Below, one piece after another: positions 46,501 through 60,400 of a DNA stretch of 64,000 nucleotides. The stretch is from NCBI GenBank assembly GCA_037176885.1, contig JAWWNJ010000055.1, forward strand, positions 868,001-932,000, read 5' to 3'. The DNA comes from Favolaschia claudopus. Lineage: Eukaryota > Basidiomycota > Agaricomycetes > Agaricales > Mycenaceae. The position numbers and the translations under genes were made by a program. How positions within the stretch are numbered: the stretch's first letter is position 1; every line of letters begins with the position of its first letter. The notes beneath the pieces were generated by a model. It saw nothing but the letters and a program-made list of their open reading frames with translations, had not been told where the DNA came from and made no database searches.

Positions 46501-49169
46501 TCATGGCGAAAAGATTGGTCGAGTTTATCAGGCGTGAAGTGTCCGCCAAACGCTTGCAGACGATCAGCCGGCGCTTCATTCAACGGAAGCGATTCTTGGA
46601 CACCAAGAAAGCTGTCACTTTGTTCCAGAGCCGTGAGTTGTTCTACCACAGATTGAGACCGCCGTTTATTGAACCTCGCGACAGGTGTCCGTGGAATACA
46701 GGCACGCCAACATTTCCAACAAGAGAGAACCTCTCGAGCCGCCACTCTTCTTCAAAGTCTCATCCGTGGAGTGTTTGTACTTCCTTTCCCTTGGCATGCG
46801 CTGGATCGTTAATTTGGCTTCTATAGCGCGACTCGTCGCCTTTTCCGTACCGATGTTCATCACGTCGTCTATCTTCAGTCATGCATCCGACGCCGTTTCG
46901 CGCGTAAAGAGCTGCGTAAACTGAAAGCCGAAGCACGATCGGTCAACACCTACAAAGAAGCCTCTTACAGGCTGGAGAACAAAGTTGTGGAACTTACGCA
47001 AATCCTCCAGACCCGAACAGAAGAACGGAAACAACTCCAGGGCAGGGTGGCAGAACTCGAACAGCAGTTACAACAGTGGATTAGTCGCCACGAGGAGTCG
47101 GATGGGAAGGCCAAGCAGTTCCAAGCCTCATTGCGTGCGGCAGAGGCTGAACTGACGCGACGCGACGAGCTATTGATGGCTAAGGCTGAGGTGGAAAAGC
47201 GACTTGAGGAAGCTCTCGGTAAAGCAATGGAGAAAGAGGAGGCCATCCAAAAGTTGACGGATGACCTCGCGCGTCAGGCGACACAGCTGGAAACCCAACA
47301 GAAGACGCTCGACGCTGCACCCGTTCGGAACCAAGAGGACAACTCGGTAATCACGACTCTCAAGAATGAGGTCAGCAACCTGCGAGAACAACTGAATCGT
47401 TCAAATGCACTTAACGCGTTGACTCGCGGTGCCCGAGACCCTCCCTTGTCCCCCACTTTTGCTCCTTCATTGCGTCCCGGACATGAACCGAATGTCAACG
47501 GTTCCACCGTTCCAATAAACGGGGTTCCTACCCAACGTCATCAACGCCGGCACAGCTCTGCAGGGGTCTTTGCCATCGCACCTGCGGACCACCGCACTTC
47601 TACCGACGAAATCATGTTCGACGTTAAAAAGAATCACGCTCTCAACCCTCGCGCGGTGTCCGTTGCATATAACGGGGAAGATAATTACCTTCGTATGCGT
47701 TCCAATGGTTTGCCTGATATACGAGATTTCAATGATCCGGCGGAGGAGAAGATCAGACTCATGCAGGATGTCAAGAGATTGGACGAGGATGTGCTAGACG
47801 GTTTGGTGCGGGGATTGAAGATACCAGCTCCAAGCCTCACAAACCCGTCCGCCGTTAAGGAGATCCTATTCCCCGCGAACCTCATTTCCCTCGTCACTAA
47901 CGAGATGTGGAAGTACGGGCTCATTCCGGAAAGCGAAAGGTTCCTTGCGAATGTCATGCAAACAATCCAGGGTCACGTCATGGTAAGCCTGCTTCCTCTG
48001 GTAGTTCCTCAACGTTCTTATACTGAATGCGCACTAGTCGTTCACAGGCGAGGATGCCATCGTACCCGGGATATTTTGGCTCTCCAACGTCCACGAAATG
48101 CTATCATTTATCTGCGTCGCTGAAAGTGACATGCTTCAGGGAATCGGGCCTGGCGAAGAAAACGCTGTTCGTTCCTTTGACTGGAACGATTACGAGCGGC
48201 TAGTTTCCGTGGTCAAGCATGATCTTGATAGTTTGGAGTACAACATCTACCACACATGGATGTTGGAAACCAAGAAAAAACTGTCGAAGATGGTTATTCC
48301 TGCTCTCATTGAGAGTCAGTCGCTTCCGGGCTTCACGACAAGCGACGGCGGAGGACGACTGTTCAATCGCCTCCTGAACGCCAACAGCTCTCCGGCGTAC
48401 AGTATGGATGATATTCTCAACCTACTCAACAAAGTCTGGAAGAGCCTGAAGAGCTATTTCATGGAGGAATCGGTCGTACAACAGGTCATCACTGAATTAC
48501 TCAAACTCATTGGGGTGACGAGTTTCAATGATCTGCTAATGCGCCGTAATTTCTCTTCTTGGAAGCGCGGTAAGCTCTACTCAAATAAACGGCGAGTCTG
48601 TTTTGAGACGCGATTCTCTAGCCATGCAAATCCAATACAATATCACCCGCATTGAAGAGTGGTGTAAATCCCACGACATGCCTGAGGGTACCTTACAATT
48701 AGAACACTTGATGCAGGCCACCAAGCTTCTACAGTTGAAAAAGGTGCGTCTCTGCTATGGGTCTGTACAAGGAATATTCAAACAATCGGTTTTGTAGGCC
48801 ACGGCTGCGGACATAGAGATCATTTATGACGTCTGCTGGATGCTCAGTCCAATGCAAATCCAACGCATGTGTACAAATTATTATGTCGCCGACTACGAGG
48901 TACGAGCTCTTGTGAATCTGCGTCACGCCAGACACTAAAGACCCACTGACCAACAGAATCCAATATCGCCTGAAATACTCAAGGTTGTTGCTTCTCGGGT
49001 GCAGGCCAATGACCGCAACGACCATCTCCTTCTTTCCCCAGAAACGGAAGAAGTGGGACCTTACGAATTGCCTTTACCTCGAGAGGTTTCTGGTTTGGAG
49101 ACGTATGTACCGGCATACCTGAACGTCTCTCATCTACGGCGACTTGCGGCATTGGTGTCCTATACATGA
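43513..49169 (+). CDS. MYO2: Class V myosin heavy chain
   Basis: This actin-based motor carries secretory vesicles and organelles to growth sites, likely on cables made by the neighbouring formin. The N-terminal SH3-like part starts [20 protein letters not shown]. Motor motifs visible include [20 protein letters not shown], the P-loop [10 protein letters not shown] (split by an intron, about 44,115-44,195), [16 protein letters not shown] and [20 protein letters not shown] motifs follow ([36 protein letters not shown]), then a coiled coil (47,000-47,400). The C-terminal DIL cargo-binding domain contains [13 protein letters not shown] and [20 protein letters not shown]. The stop is at 49,167-49,169. 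The protein is about 1,600 residues, as in other fungi. Yeast has two paralogues; the symbol reflects the family, not a resolved orthology. Confidence 0.95.
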
Positions 49170-49264
49170 TAGATGTTGTTACCTTGCTCTTGGATAGTTA
49201 TCGCATTCATTCTTAGTACTTAGCATTGCTGGATTACGTATTTAAAGCTTTCATTTGCATCCTC

Positions 49265-50275
49265 TCAAACGCACCGAGAAACGATAAGAGTGCCCCCATC
49301 CAAACATTGAGTCGAGAAAATCTGGTCGTTCTGACACAATACACGGTCTTCGGGATTCGGGCCTACCACTCGAAAGAGTTGCAAAGGCTTAACATGAGCG
49401 TCAATGGCTGAGCTCCGTCCAACATATGATTGGGCGCGCACCGAATCATCCGACGCCGACAACTTGATTTGAGACGCAAATAAATCCAAGACCCGTCCCG
49501 TTCCCAAAGACTGACAGTGTCCTGAGATATGGAATTCTTGAGACAGCGATAGCCCACCTTGCGCACCCAGAACACCTTCCCAGTGCTCTCGTCGTCCAGC
49601 AAGACCTTGACGTGAACTCGTTCGTCCTGCGTAGCTTTGTCCTTGGGATCAACCGGAACGGCGCTGTGCTTCATTTTCATGAGCTCAAGCTTGCGGAATT
49701 GAGCAAGCTTGACTGGATCCGTAGGGATCTTTGTCGTTGGCGTCCGTCGTGCGGTGCCCTGGGTTGACGTTGACGGAAAATTTTTGGCAAGAAGCGCCCG
49801 AGCAGTTTCGTTTTTGCGTACAACTACAGGCTTGATCTGACAGGAGTGAGATCTTGGGTGCCGGTGTCTGAGGCGGAGTGAACAAGGAAGCATCTAGCGA
49901 GACACGGAGAGGTTTACTTGGCGCAGAAAGAAGCATTGCATTCGGGACATGTTGCGGGAATGCGTCCCTGAGCGTCAGAGCTAACGAAGGATTCCAGGCT
50001 GGGCTTGTTGCATCTGTCTACGGCACAGCGCTGAAGGGGGGACGAGGGACCAGAAACCGCAGAAGACTCGGGTGGACAATAGGAGCAAGCATGAGCATCT
50101 GCAGGACTGTGTTCGCGACAGAAGTAAAGCTGGCATCTACAAAGAATAGGAAGAAAGCTGGAAGAGCAACAAAAAACTCAGAACCGTCGATTGGTGCGAT
50201 TGATTCACAGTCGCCTCACTCTATCTCTTTGCACAGTGGCTGCGAGCATGTTGCCCCAACTTGGATCATTGACAT
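49265..50275 (-). CDS. AN1-type zinc finger protein, Cuz1/ZFAND1-like
   Basis: Cuz1/ZFAND1 proteins link the proteasome and Cdc48/p97 to stress-damaged proteins, notably under arsenite. The start at 50,275 reads MSMIQVGATCSQPLCKEID and joins to FLPILCRCQLYFCREHSPAD and AHACSY, a first AN1 finger. A second Cys/His cluster follows (LQRCAVDRCNKPSLESFVSS through ATCPECNASFCAK). The middle has KLAQFRKLELMKMKHSAVPV. A ubiquitin-like domain with VHVKVLLDDESTGKVFWVRK joins over a short intron to GTGRVLDLFASQIKLSASDD and ends DGGTLIVSR. Two fingers plus a C-terminal ubiquitin-like domain is the ZFAND1 layout. The gene ends 95 bp from the myosin stop, in a convergent arrangement. Confidence 0.85.
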
Positions 50276-50391
50276 GATGAGAGTACGAACCAAGTCGCGA
50301 TAAACAACAACAATGTACACTTCATTTCTACATCTATAAGAACAATACATCTTGTGATTCCTTCCTTGCCTTATCCTATCCATTGCAGTGT

Positions 50392-52391
<2,000 letters not shown>

Positions 52392-52413
52392 TTAGCACTG
52401 CGGCTAACTTAGG

Positions 52414-53294
52414 ATGAACATCATTGTACGCCAGCGTCGTTTATTCGTTTCGCGTCTTATATCGTCCAGGAAACCCTCTTTGGTCGCACAGTCACCCCTG
52501 CAGAACGTCTCCGACAGCACCAGCGCTCTCTCGCAAAGGCTCAGCGCGAACTCGATCGCGAACGCGCCAAACTGGAAGCGCAAGAGAAGAAACTCATCGC
52601 AGACATCAAGAAGTCCGCAAAGGATGGGCAGCTCAACGCATGCAAGGTTATGGCAAAGGATCTTGTTCGCACTCGCCGATACGTCCAGAAGTTCTACCAG
52701 ATGCGCACCCAGCTTCAGGCAGTCGGTCTGCGCATACAGACTCTGCGCAGTAACCAGCAGATGGCGGATGCCATGCGTGGTGCAACTCGTGTATGCCGAC
52801 TTGCCCGCCTCCACCCTTCCTAACGTGTTCACCTCCCTCCAGGCAATGGCTCTCATGAATCGCGGTCTAAATCTCCCCGGAATCCAGCGCATCATGTCCG
52901 AATTCGAGAAAGAGAGCGCCACGATGGACATGAAGGAAGAGATGATGTCTGACGCCGTCGACGACGTGATGGAGGACGAGGAAGACGAAGAGGAGGAGAG
53001 CGACAAATTTCTCAAACAAGTCCTTGATGAGATTGGCGTTGGACTTTCACAGCAGGTAAACTCCCACTCTCCCATGCTTTCTCTATCAAATTAAATTTAC
53101 TTCAGCTCACCGATGCCCCAACCGGTCGGCTGGCGACCACCTCCGTCGCAGACAGGCAACCTGTCGCACTCGGGGAGTCTTCGGGCCCATCGCCACCCTC
53201 AGGAGCCGGCGACAAGGGTTCGGGTGGTATGGACGCGGGGCTCTCTGATGAGGACGCCCTACAGGCCCGACTAGACGCTTTGCGGAGAGGATAG
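52414..53294 (+). CDS. VPS2: ESCRT-III subunit Vps2/Did4 (CHMP2)
   Basis: Vps2 is an ESCRT-III subunit that caps filaments and recruits Vps4 during multivesicular body formation. The first exon has only 12 nt (MNII, 52,414-52,425) and joins at 52,470 to ETLFGRTVTPAERLRQHQRS. The basic helical core LAKAQRELDRERAKLEAQEK and DLVRTRRYVQKFYQMRTQLQ follows. Then come AMALMNRGLNLPGIQRIMSE, an acidic run near 52,970-53,010, and FLKQVLDEIGVGLSQQL. The C-terminal MIM1-like helix DEDALQARLDALRRG fits Vps4 binding. The protein is about 235-240 residues, slightly long for the family because of the Ser/Gly-rich linker. Confidence 0.95.
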
Positions 53295-53341
53295 GAATAC
53301 GGACAATGTATGTATATTACCACTTGCTACGCCATCATATA

Positions 53342-56045
53342 TTATAATTTCAGAGCTGCAATCGCCCGCGCTTCCTGCGAACTCAGCTTCCACGTTATAC
53401 CCGATCCATTATAGAATTCGTCCACATCCTCCTCCTGGAGTGTCGTCAGCGATGGGCAATGAATATTGATGAAAGAATACTGACGCTATCCAAATTGAGT
53501 ATTGTCGAGAGCTGCTGCAATCGTTGAAATTTTTCTCGTGCATCGCCAAAAGCCGTTTGGGACGACAGATACGCTATCACGGCCCGCAGGTCGCGATCGA
53601 ACCGAATGGCACCGAGCTCTGTGAATTTGAAGCCCATCATAAACTTTTCCCAAGGTCGCAACAGGACATCCAGCGCGAGACCAAAGAATAGCCGATAATT
53701 CGACTCGGTGAATGTATCCTGCCAAAAAAAACATGGTTAACGTGGTTGCCAGTATAGAAACGGAAAATAAACCTTGTAGCCCTCAACCAGCCCCTCCCAC
53801 ATTTTGATAAAGCGCTTGCGAACCACATCGTTGTACTCGGCGGTTGCGTATGATTCTTCATCGAGGACATACGAAACATCTTTGTATACGTCCGTGATAA
53901 GATTTCGGAGTTTGGGGCGCATGAGCTGGTTGAATAGCTGTTCAACGCCTGATCGCAGTGCAGACCGGAATTTAGCAATCAGGTTCGAAAATCCCGTTAT
54001 GTAGTGTTTGACCACGGGTTTCTGGGTATCAAGAAAATGTTGGCTAATGCTGGGATTTGCTGCCAGATCTCGAGTGAGTCGTTCCAGATGAGACGAGGAT
54101 AGATCAAGGTCGTTGAGCAGGATCTGCAGAGAAAGCATCTTAGCTTCTAGTGCCGTAGCAATCAAGGAACTACCTGCAATGAAAGCCGATCGATTTTCCC
54201 GTTCGGCCTTTTCCCCTCGCGCGTTGGGTCCCGAGGAACCAGAAGTGCGGTAAACGTCGTCAAGCTTTTTCTTGATCACGCCAACATAGTCCTTGTCCAT
54301 GATGTCCCGTAGGTGTTCAAACGTCTGCTCGACCGTTTTCACAGATCCTGTGGACAGCACACGAGAGAGAACGCTTTTCAAAATGTAGAACACGTCGTCA
54401 GGCGTCGTCGTGGTCACCGGCATCTGGGATGTGTCAGGGCTGGACAATCGATGAGCCTGTATATATAAGTTGGTCAGCGGAAGAACAATCGTTGAGACTA
54501 GAACCTGCCTTGTCAATCGTCGTGCGGGTATACCAGATTTCCAATGGTATATATCGCGAAGTAAGGAGGTCTTCAAAAAGACGCTGTGAAGCTGTGGCTT
54601 CTAGCGTGGCTACTTCTGCGGGGACCTGGGTAGAATCAGGGTCGTTTTCGGGGCTTTCCTGGGTATACAGCTTGAGACAAGGGGCGGCAAATGGACTAGT
54701 ACACATACCTTAAGACTCTCAGAGAGGAATTTCTTGAACAAATTCCAACGACCGGCCATGCCAGCCACCTCTGAGACCACCTTGTCTATTTCTCTGGGAT
54801 CTATCAACTCTTCGTCCGCGGCCGTCGAGGGTTGTTGTCGACGAGTGGAGTTCAGATGGGAGGTTAGGGTGAGTGGTGGATTTTCAGCAACATCAGAGAG
54901 CTTGAATTGAGTTTCAGTTGGGCCGAATGAAGCAAGAGAAATCTGTTGCCTTTCGTTTGATTGACCTCTCTTCTTCCCAGCTCTCAACGAGCCCGTTCAC
55001 CACTCTGTCACATTCCTCCAACAACCTTGAAACAACGCTTTGCATTTTACCCTTTCCGTAATATTTCTCTACCACGGGCTGATGCTGATCCACAATCAAC
55101 GCAATGCTTTCGAAGAGAGCAGTGAGAGCCGTTATATAGTACAACGGAGACGACGCTAGAAAAACAAATCAGTTTAGCACCTCAGATGGTTCAAGACCTT
55201 ACTCTTCGCAGATGCAGGTGCCCTTACTCGCACCAGATCCACAACGAAAGCTGCATAGGCTTGCAGTCCTTCATCCTCCCAGCCGATCGCAGGAAATAGT
55301 TTGAAAAAGCGACTGGTCGTGGTAGAGTCTCGTGAACGTGAAGCCTGCTCGAACTTTTGCCGAAAGACTACCAGAAGCTGCTCGCGAGCTGCTTGGAGAG
55401 TCTGGGCGGGTGGTAGGTGGCTGTCAGAGGTAGGCTATCTGAAATCATTAGAATTGGAAAGCATAAATTGGGGAATATACACCAACAACTGCGGTTTCGG
55501 CAAATTGTCCAGAAAGGACTTCGAGGGGGAGCGACATGGCTCGAGCGCAATGACGCGCCGCCGACTCCCAGTCTTGGCTTTGAATAGACGATTGAAGTGC
55601 TGCCAGAGACGTCTTGCATCGAAAGATAAATTGGGCATGGGTGGTATCGTATCGGCGGTGAGACTTGCCTTGAGTTCCATGACCTGGCCTACGCGATCGC
55701 CAGCTTCGCGTACGCGCCGCATTTCCTCGTCGAGAGAACGAACGCGACCACCGACGCGCTCGGCGGTTTTTGCAGTAGTGGATCGGTAGAAGAGAGTAAA
55801 ACGGCCTCATTCTGAAGTTGATCGGGTGAGGTACCAAAGCTTGTAGCCGAGAGAGAGAAAGGACGATAGGTTCTCGAGCAGACAGTAGATCTGAGAGCGA
55901 GTTGGAGAGCTGAGTCTCTTGCGACTGGAACTCTGAGATGGAAGAAAGGATATCTGCTAAACTGGTGAGAGACCGCGGTGAACGCATAAGCCTTGTAAGG
56001 TCTTGATGAGGACCCAAGAAGCTCGTTGACACTTGTTTTGCTCAT
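53342..56045 (-). CDS. COG4: Conserved oligomeric Golgi complex subunit 4 (Cog4), with N-terminal frame breaks
   Basis: Cog4 is a lobe A subunit of the COG tether for retrograde intra-Golgi vesicles. Recognised blocks include EMRRVREAGDRVGQVMELK, SLAALQSSIQSQDWESAARH, FRQKFEQASRSRDSTTTSRF, FFKLFPAIGWEDEGLQAYA, and IDPREIDKVVSEVAGMAGRW (with L before). The C-terminus runs WEKFMMGFKFTELGAIRFD and ends ITWKLSSQEARAIAALKL. Two introns are best read as GC-AG (55,613-55,668 and 54,901-54,949). The start MSKTSVNELLG at 56,045 is in a different frame from the next conserved residues, GPHQDLTRLMRS. Two more frame changes occur near 55,815-55,840 and 55,765-55,780. An alternative start is the internal ATG at 55,987. 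The protein is near 770 residues. Confidence 0.82.
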
Positions 56046-56073
56046 TCAAAAATCTTTCTTCACTCTGTCCACC

Positions 56074-57447
56074 ATGGCGCCCGCGTCGCAGCCAGCAGTG
56101 TTCACCACAAAAAGTCAATATCCTCTGCCCCCTCAGACATTCATGATTCCCACTGCTTGGTCCCGCTACCAGCTTTCGCAACTCGTGAACAAAGCCCTTT
56201 CCCTTGCGAAACCCGTCCCTTTCGACTTTCTTCTTCGCGGCGACCTTCTCAAGACCAGCTGGTCGACTGGTGTGCACATAATGGAGTCGGAGAAGAAGAG
56301 ACCCTAGAAATAGAATATATAGAGTCGGTCTTGCCTCCGCAGAAAATTTCCGACCTCCCACACGACAATTGGGTGTCTTCGGTTTCTTGCCAGCTCGAGC
56401 AGTGCGTCAACCTGTCTCCCGCCTTCAACCGCGTTCACCAGGTCTTTTAGGCGTTTCATCACCGCGTCTTACGATGGACAATTGCGTGCATTTGACTATT
56501 CCCAAAATTTGACTTGGAGCAACCCAATTCATGCAGCACCTATAACTTCGTTTTGCATTGTTCCCTCAATGACCAACGACTCAAAACTACTTGTCACTGC
56601 TTCCCATGATCTTACCGCACAATTGACTGAATTCGATCTCGAATCTTCTCTCAAACCCCAGCCTTTGGCCTCGCTGCAATTGCACTCTGCGCCTCTTTCC
56701 GCCGTGTCGTCAAATTCTTCTGGATCTCGGATCCTGACTTCATCGTGGGACGGCCTCATTGGCTTCTGGGACACCGTGTACCCGACAGCCACGAAGTCGG
56801 TGATCTTGTCCCTTGGCGACAGAAAAAAACGCAGAAAAATTGAGGATAGCCAACTCAAAAGAAAGGCGCCGCTGATGGTTCTCAAATCCCACACCGGTCG
56901 TGTCTCTGGTGCTGTCTTCAACGACGACAACACCGCATACAGCTGTGGTTTTGACTGCACCGTGAGGGAATGGGATCTGGAACACGGCGTGTGCAGCAAT
57001 ACCATCGTAAGAAATCGTATGACACCCGAGTCTTCTAAACCTCATCCTCTTCGCTCGATAGACTTCCTCGGAAAGAACCTTTCTTTCTATTTCATTGGCT
57101 CCATCCTCTGATCCCTCAACACTACTGGCCTCATCGACAGACCGCACGGTGTCCCAGTACGACTTTCGCGATCCTCACCCATTGGCATCAGTCACCCTAA
57201 CACACCCGGCTACACCGTCGTGCATCGTGCGATCTCCGAATCATGCTCACCAGATTTTGACTGGGTCCTACGACGGAATGGCCAGGATCTGGGATTTGCG
57301 AAGTGTCAAGGGTGCCACCCCTGTTGCCAGTTTCAAGGTCTGGAACGGAGAAAAAAAGATCCTCGCTGTAGATTGGAAAACCGGTGTTGTGGGCATTGCA
57401 GGCGAAGGGGGGTTGAGGTTTGGAAAGTCGGGGAGAACGGATCATAG
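56074..57447 (+). CDS. YTM1: Ribosome biogenesis WD-repeat protein Ytm1/WDR12, with two apparent frameshifts
   Basis: Ytm1 is part of the Nop7-Erb1-Ytm1 (PeBoW) complex needed for 60S ribosome assembly in the nucleolus. The ubiquitin-like N-terminus is visible (AVFTTKSQYPLPPQTFMIPT, PFDFLLRGDLLKT), followed by ETLEIEYIESVLPPQKISDL and PHDNWVSSV. WD repeats follow, with FITASYDGQLRAFDYSQNLT, LTSSWDGLIGFWDTVYPTAT, FDCTVREWDLEHGVCSNT, LASSTDRTVSQYDFRDPHPL and GSYDGMARIWDLRSVKG. The frame breaks at about 56,251-56,262 (one base missing after LLKT) and at a G6 run, 57,407-57,412, just before the expected ending EVWKVGENGS. The family is essential, so an undamaged copy or a base error is likely. 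Confidence 0.85.
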
Positions 57448-57476
57448 TTTATTTCGCTTCTGTGGAATTGCAAAAA

Positions 57477-60400
57477 TTACAAGCCTTGCCAGGTGAATCC
57501 TCTCTCCACCTTCAGTTCTCCTTTCAATCTGAAGTCTTCCGACGAGGCGCCTACATGTATGATGTACGTTCTGGGAATATGGACCATCTGTCGTGAACAG
57601 AGTCCCAAGATGCCAATGCATATTTATCCAGGGCGATTTCCAGCGAAGATGAAGCTCCGGTGTGCAACGTCCTTGGCTTTTGCAAAGCCTTTCAGTTGAT
57701 ACATCGGGGTGGTCAGACCGGTGTTGGGGTACGAGATGTACAACTGGGCAACCTCGGAGCCTGGAACAAGGCCGTCGTTTCTGACGACGAGTGAGACGCT
57801 AAACTTATACTCAGTTTCGAGCATATGAGCGCCTGCTACCACCAAATCCGAGAATGTGAATGTCGTGTACGACAATCCAAAGCTTATGATTCGTTGTCAA
57901 AAGGCTCGATAGAAGGTGGGATGAAGCCTACCCAAATGGAAACAGTGGCTTCACCGCTCGCGCATGGTAATGCTTGTATCCAACGAACAGATCCTCTCGA
58001 TAATGAATTTCGCCATGCTCGGAACGTTCATTGAGATATGCCGGAGTATCCTCAATGCGAACGGGAAATGTCAATGGCAGCCGCCCACATGGATTCACCT
58101 AGCAAACAGTCATATACACCACATTGAACTGGGAGAAGGAAACTTCATATACCCGTCCCCATAGAACGTCGGCAATAGCATTTCCTGCCTGAGCATGAAA
58201 ACCTCCTGGAAGCCTTGAACAAATGGGAAGACCCACCGACATCGTTTCCGAGATACCAAGCTTGCATCACACCTCGGACTTCAGCCACCCAGGGCATCGA
58301 GGTAGCCGACCCCTGCGGCCACGGGATGAATCGACGACAGACGGGAAGGAGCTGACTCACTGCCTGGATGCACACGATAACGTTGGGATTCGCAGCCGCT
58401 ATCTTAGCTATGACCTCGTCTTGCCGTCCAGGCAGAGAAAGAGAAGGCCGATCAAATCCTTCGCTCTCCCATTCCGGAGTGAGTCCAGCAACGAACAACA
58501 CCGCATCAGATGTTTTAGCAAGAGCAACTGCGTCTTCTACCGCCTGGTCGGCGTCAATTTTCTCGCAACCTCCCAAGCGCTAAGGAATGTCAACTCATTC
58601 ATACAAGGGAATTGTTCACTGACAACTCCGAGCATGAGGGCAGGCTGAGAGCTGACATCCTCCTCTTCTTTGGGCGGGGAAGTGTTCGTATACTCGACAA
58701 GGATATCGACCGGAGTGTCAGCTGTCAAATCGATGACCGCTTTCTCCTCAATAGTTCCCTGAATGTTCGCATATGAGCAACGACGGAAACTCCGAAATGG
58801 GATCATTCACCTGGCCATAGAAAAAGTCGCCTGGGTTTTGTTTGGTCCAATTGTCGATCGTCAGGTTCCCGTTGACCCAAAGTTTTGCCCGCCCTGTATG
58901 ATTCATGAAGGATCGCATGGAAACAATAGTACACAGACAAATACCTGCAACTGTGAGACCCATTTCGAATGGAGCGGTCTTAGCCGACGTAAGCTTGGTG
59001 CAGATTGAGCGTATTCGTCATTTTATACAGACAAATCGTCACCTTTCCAGTGAGCTTGATAGTCCAGGTTTCCTTCAGGTCTGGCGGTAGAAAATCAACC
59101 AGTTTAACGCGGGTATCTTTTATCACAAGACTCGCGACGGGGTCCGAAAGCTGTCCGTCGGATTCATGATTATAAAACGTGCATAGCCATCCAGACTCCC
59201 CAGAATCGGTGGTGAGATTGTTTTCAAGTGTGGGAAGGTATTTATGGGCTGAAAGCACACTTTCAGAGTTGATCGACGGCAATTACAAGCAGACGCACCA
59301 TAGCATCCTACAGTGTACTCAATCGCGACATTTTCTGGGGCGCCATTGACCACTCCATCGTGAGGGCAGACAGAATAACTGGGTTTAAGAGCGGCAGAGC
59401 CCCTCCAGAAATAATGTGTTGCAACGCATTAGGACCGATAATGGCCAACTTCTTCGTCTTGGAAGAGAGGGGAAGGAGATTGTTGTCATTTTTGAGCAAA
59501 ACAATGCCATCTGCAGCTAGCTGTCTGCAACGACCATTGTGAACAGATTATATCAAAATTAAGTAGTGTACTGCATACCTGCAGAATTCCCGGGCAGCTG
59601 GAGAGTCACGGGTGCGTTCAATGCCGTCTCCATAAACCACTTCTGGATTCACTCTGGCCAGAGTTTGCACGAAGGTTAACAAGTTCGTGACTCGTTTATT
59701 GAGGGTGGCTAGCGACAGCTTCTGGGATGTGAGGCAGTGATTTACGAGGGAGGGTGTGCCTTCGTCCAGCTGAATAAGAGATTTAAACATACGGCTGTTT
59801 CGAACGCTTACGCCAACGAGGAGGACCGGGCATCTCTAGGTCAAGTCCGGCGTTTAATGCCTGGTCCGTACCGTAGGTACCGTGCCTGGCGATTGATAAG
59901 TTCAACGCAGGGAGAAAATCCTTCTCAACCAACCAATCGCTAATGATAAGGCCCGAGAATTGCCACTCATCACCTACAGGAAAATTGAGTAATTTTGACG
60001 AAGAGTCAGACATTTCACTAAACGTAGAAGTTTCTGCAACAGGTCGATGTTCTCCGAACAGTGTATTCCTTGGATACGACCGTAACTTGAATTCTGTTAA
60101 GAGGTTGCCTGTTTCCAAGAAAAGCCGGGACAAACGATGTCATGAATGCGCCTAAAAAAACTTCAGAGATAGAGATATCATCAAAGACGATTCTCATACC
60201 TGGCTTTGCATTCTTCTGTGCCAACATGAAACTGAAGATACGTTGAGCTCGAATCCACGAAGGGGGCTGGGTACATGCGGATATAGATAGATTTCTCGCA
60301 GTGCTCTGTCAGAAACTACAGAGTTGGCGGCAGTGCGCTGTAGTAGGGTTAGCAGTCTGGATGGCGAGGGGATGTCTTGACATACCTGATGTTCCTGATC

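Noticed and set aside
56002..56032. A 31 bp intron joining the Cog4 start codon to its body
   Set aside because: It would be in phase but is shorter than any other intron here (about 41 bp minimum), so a one-base indel is more plausible.
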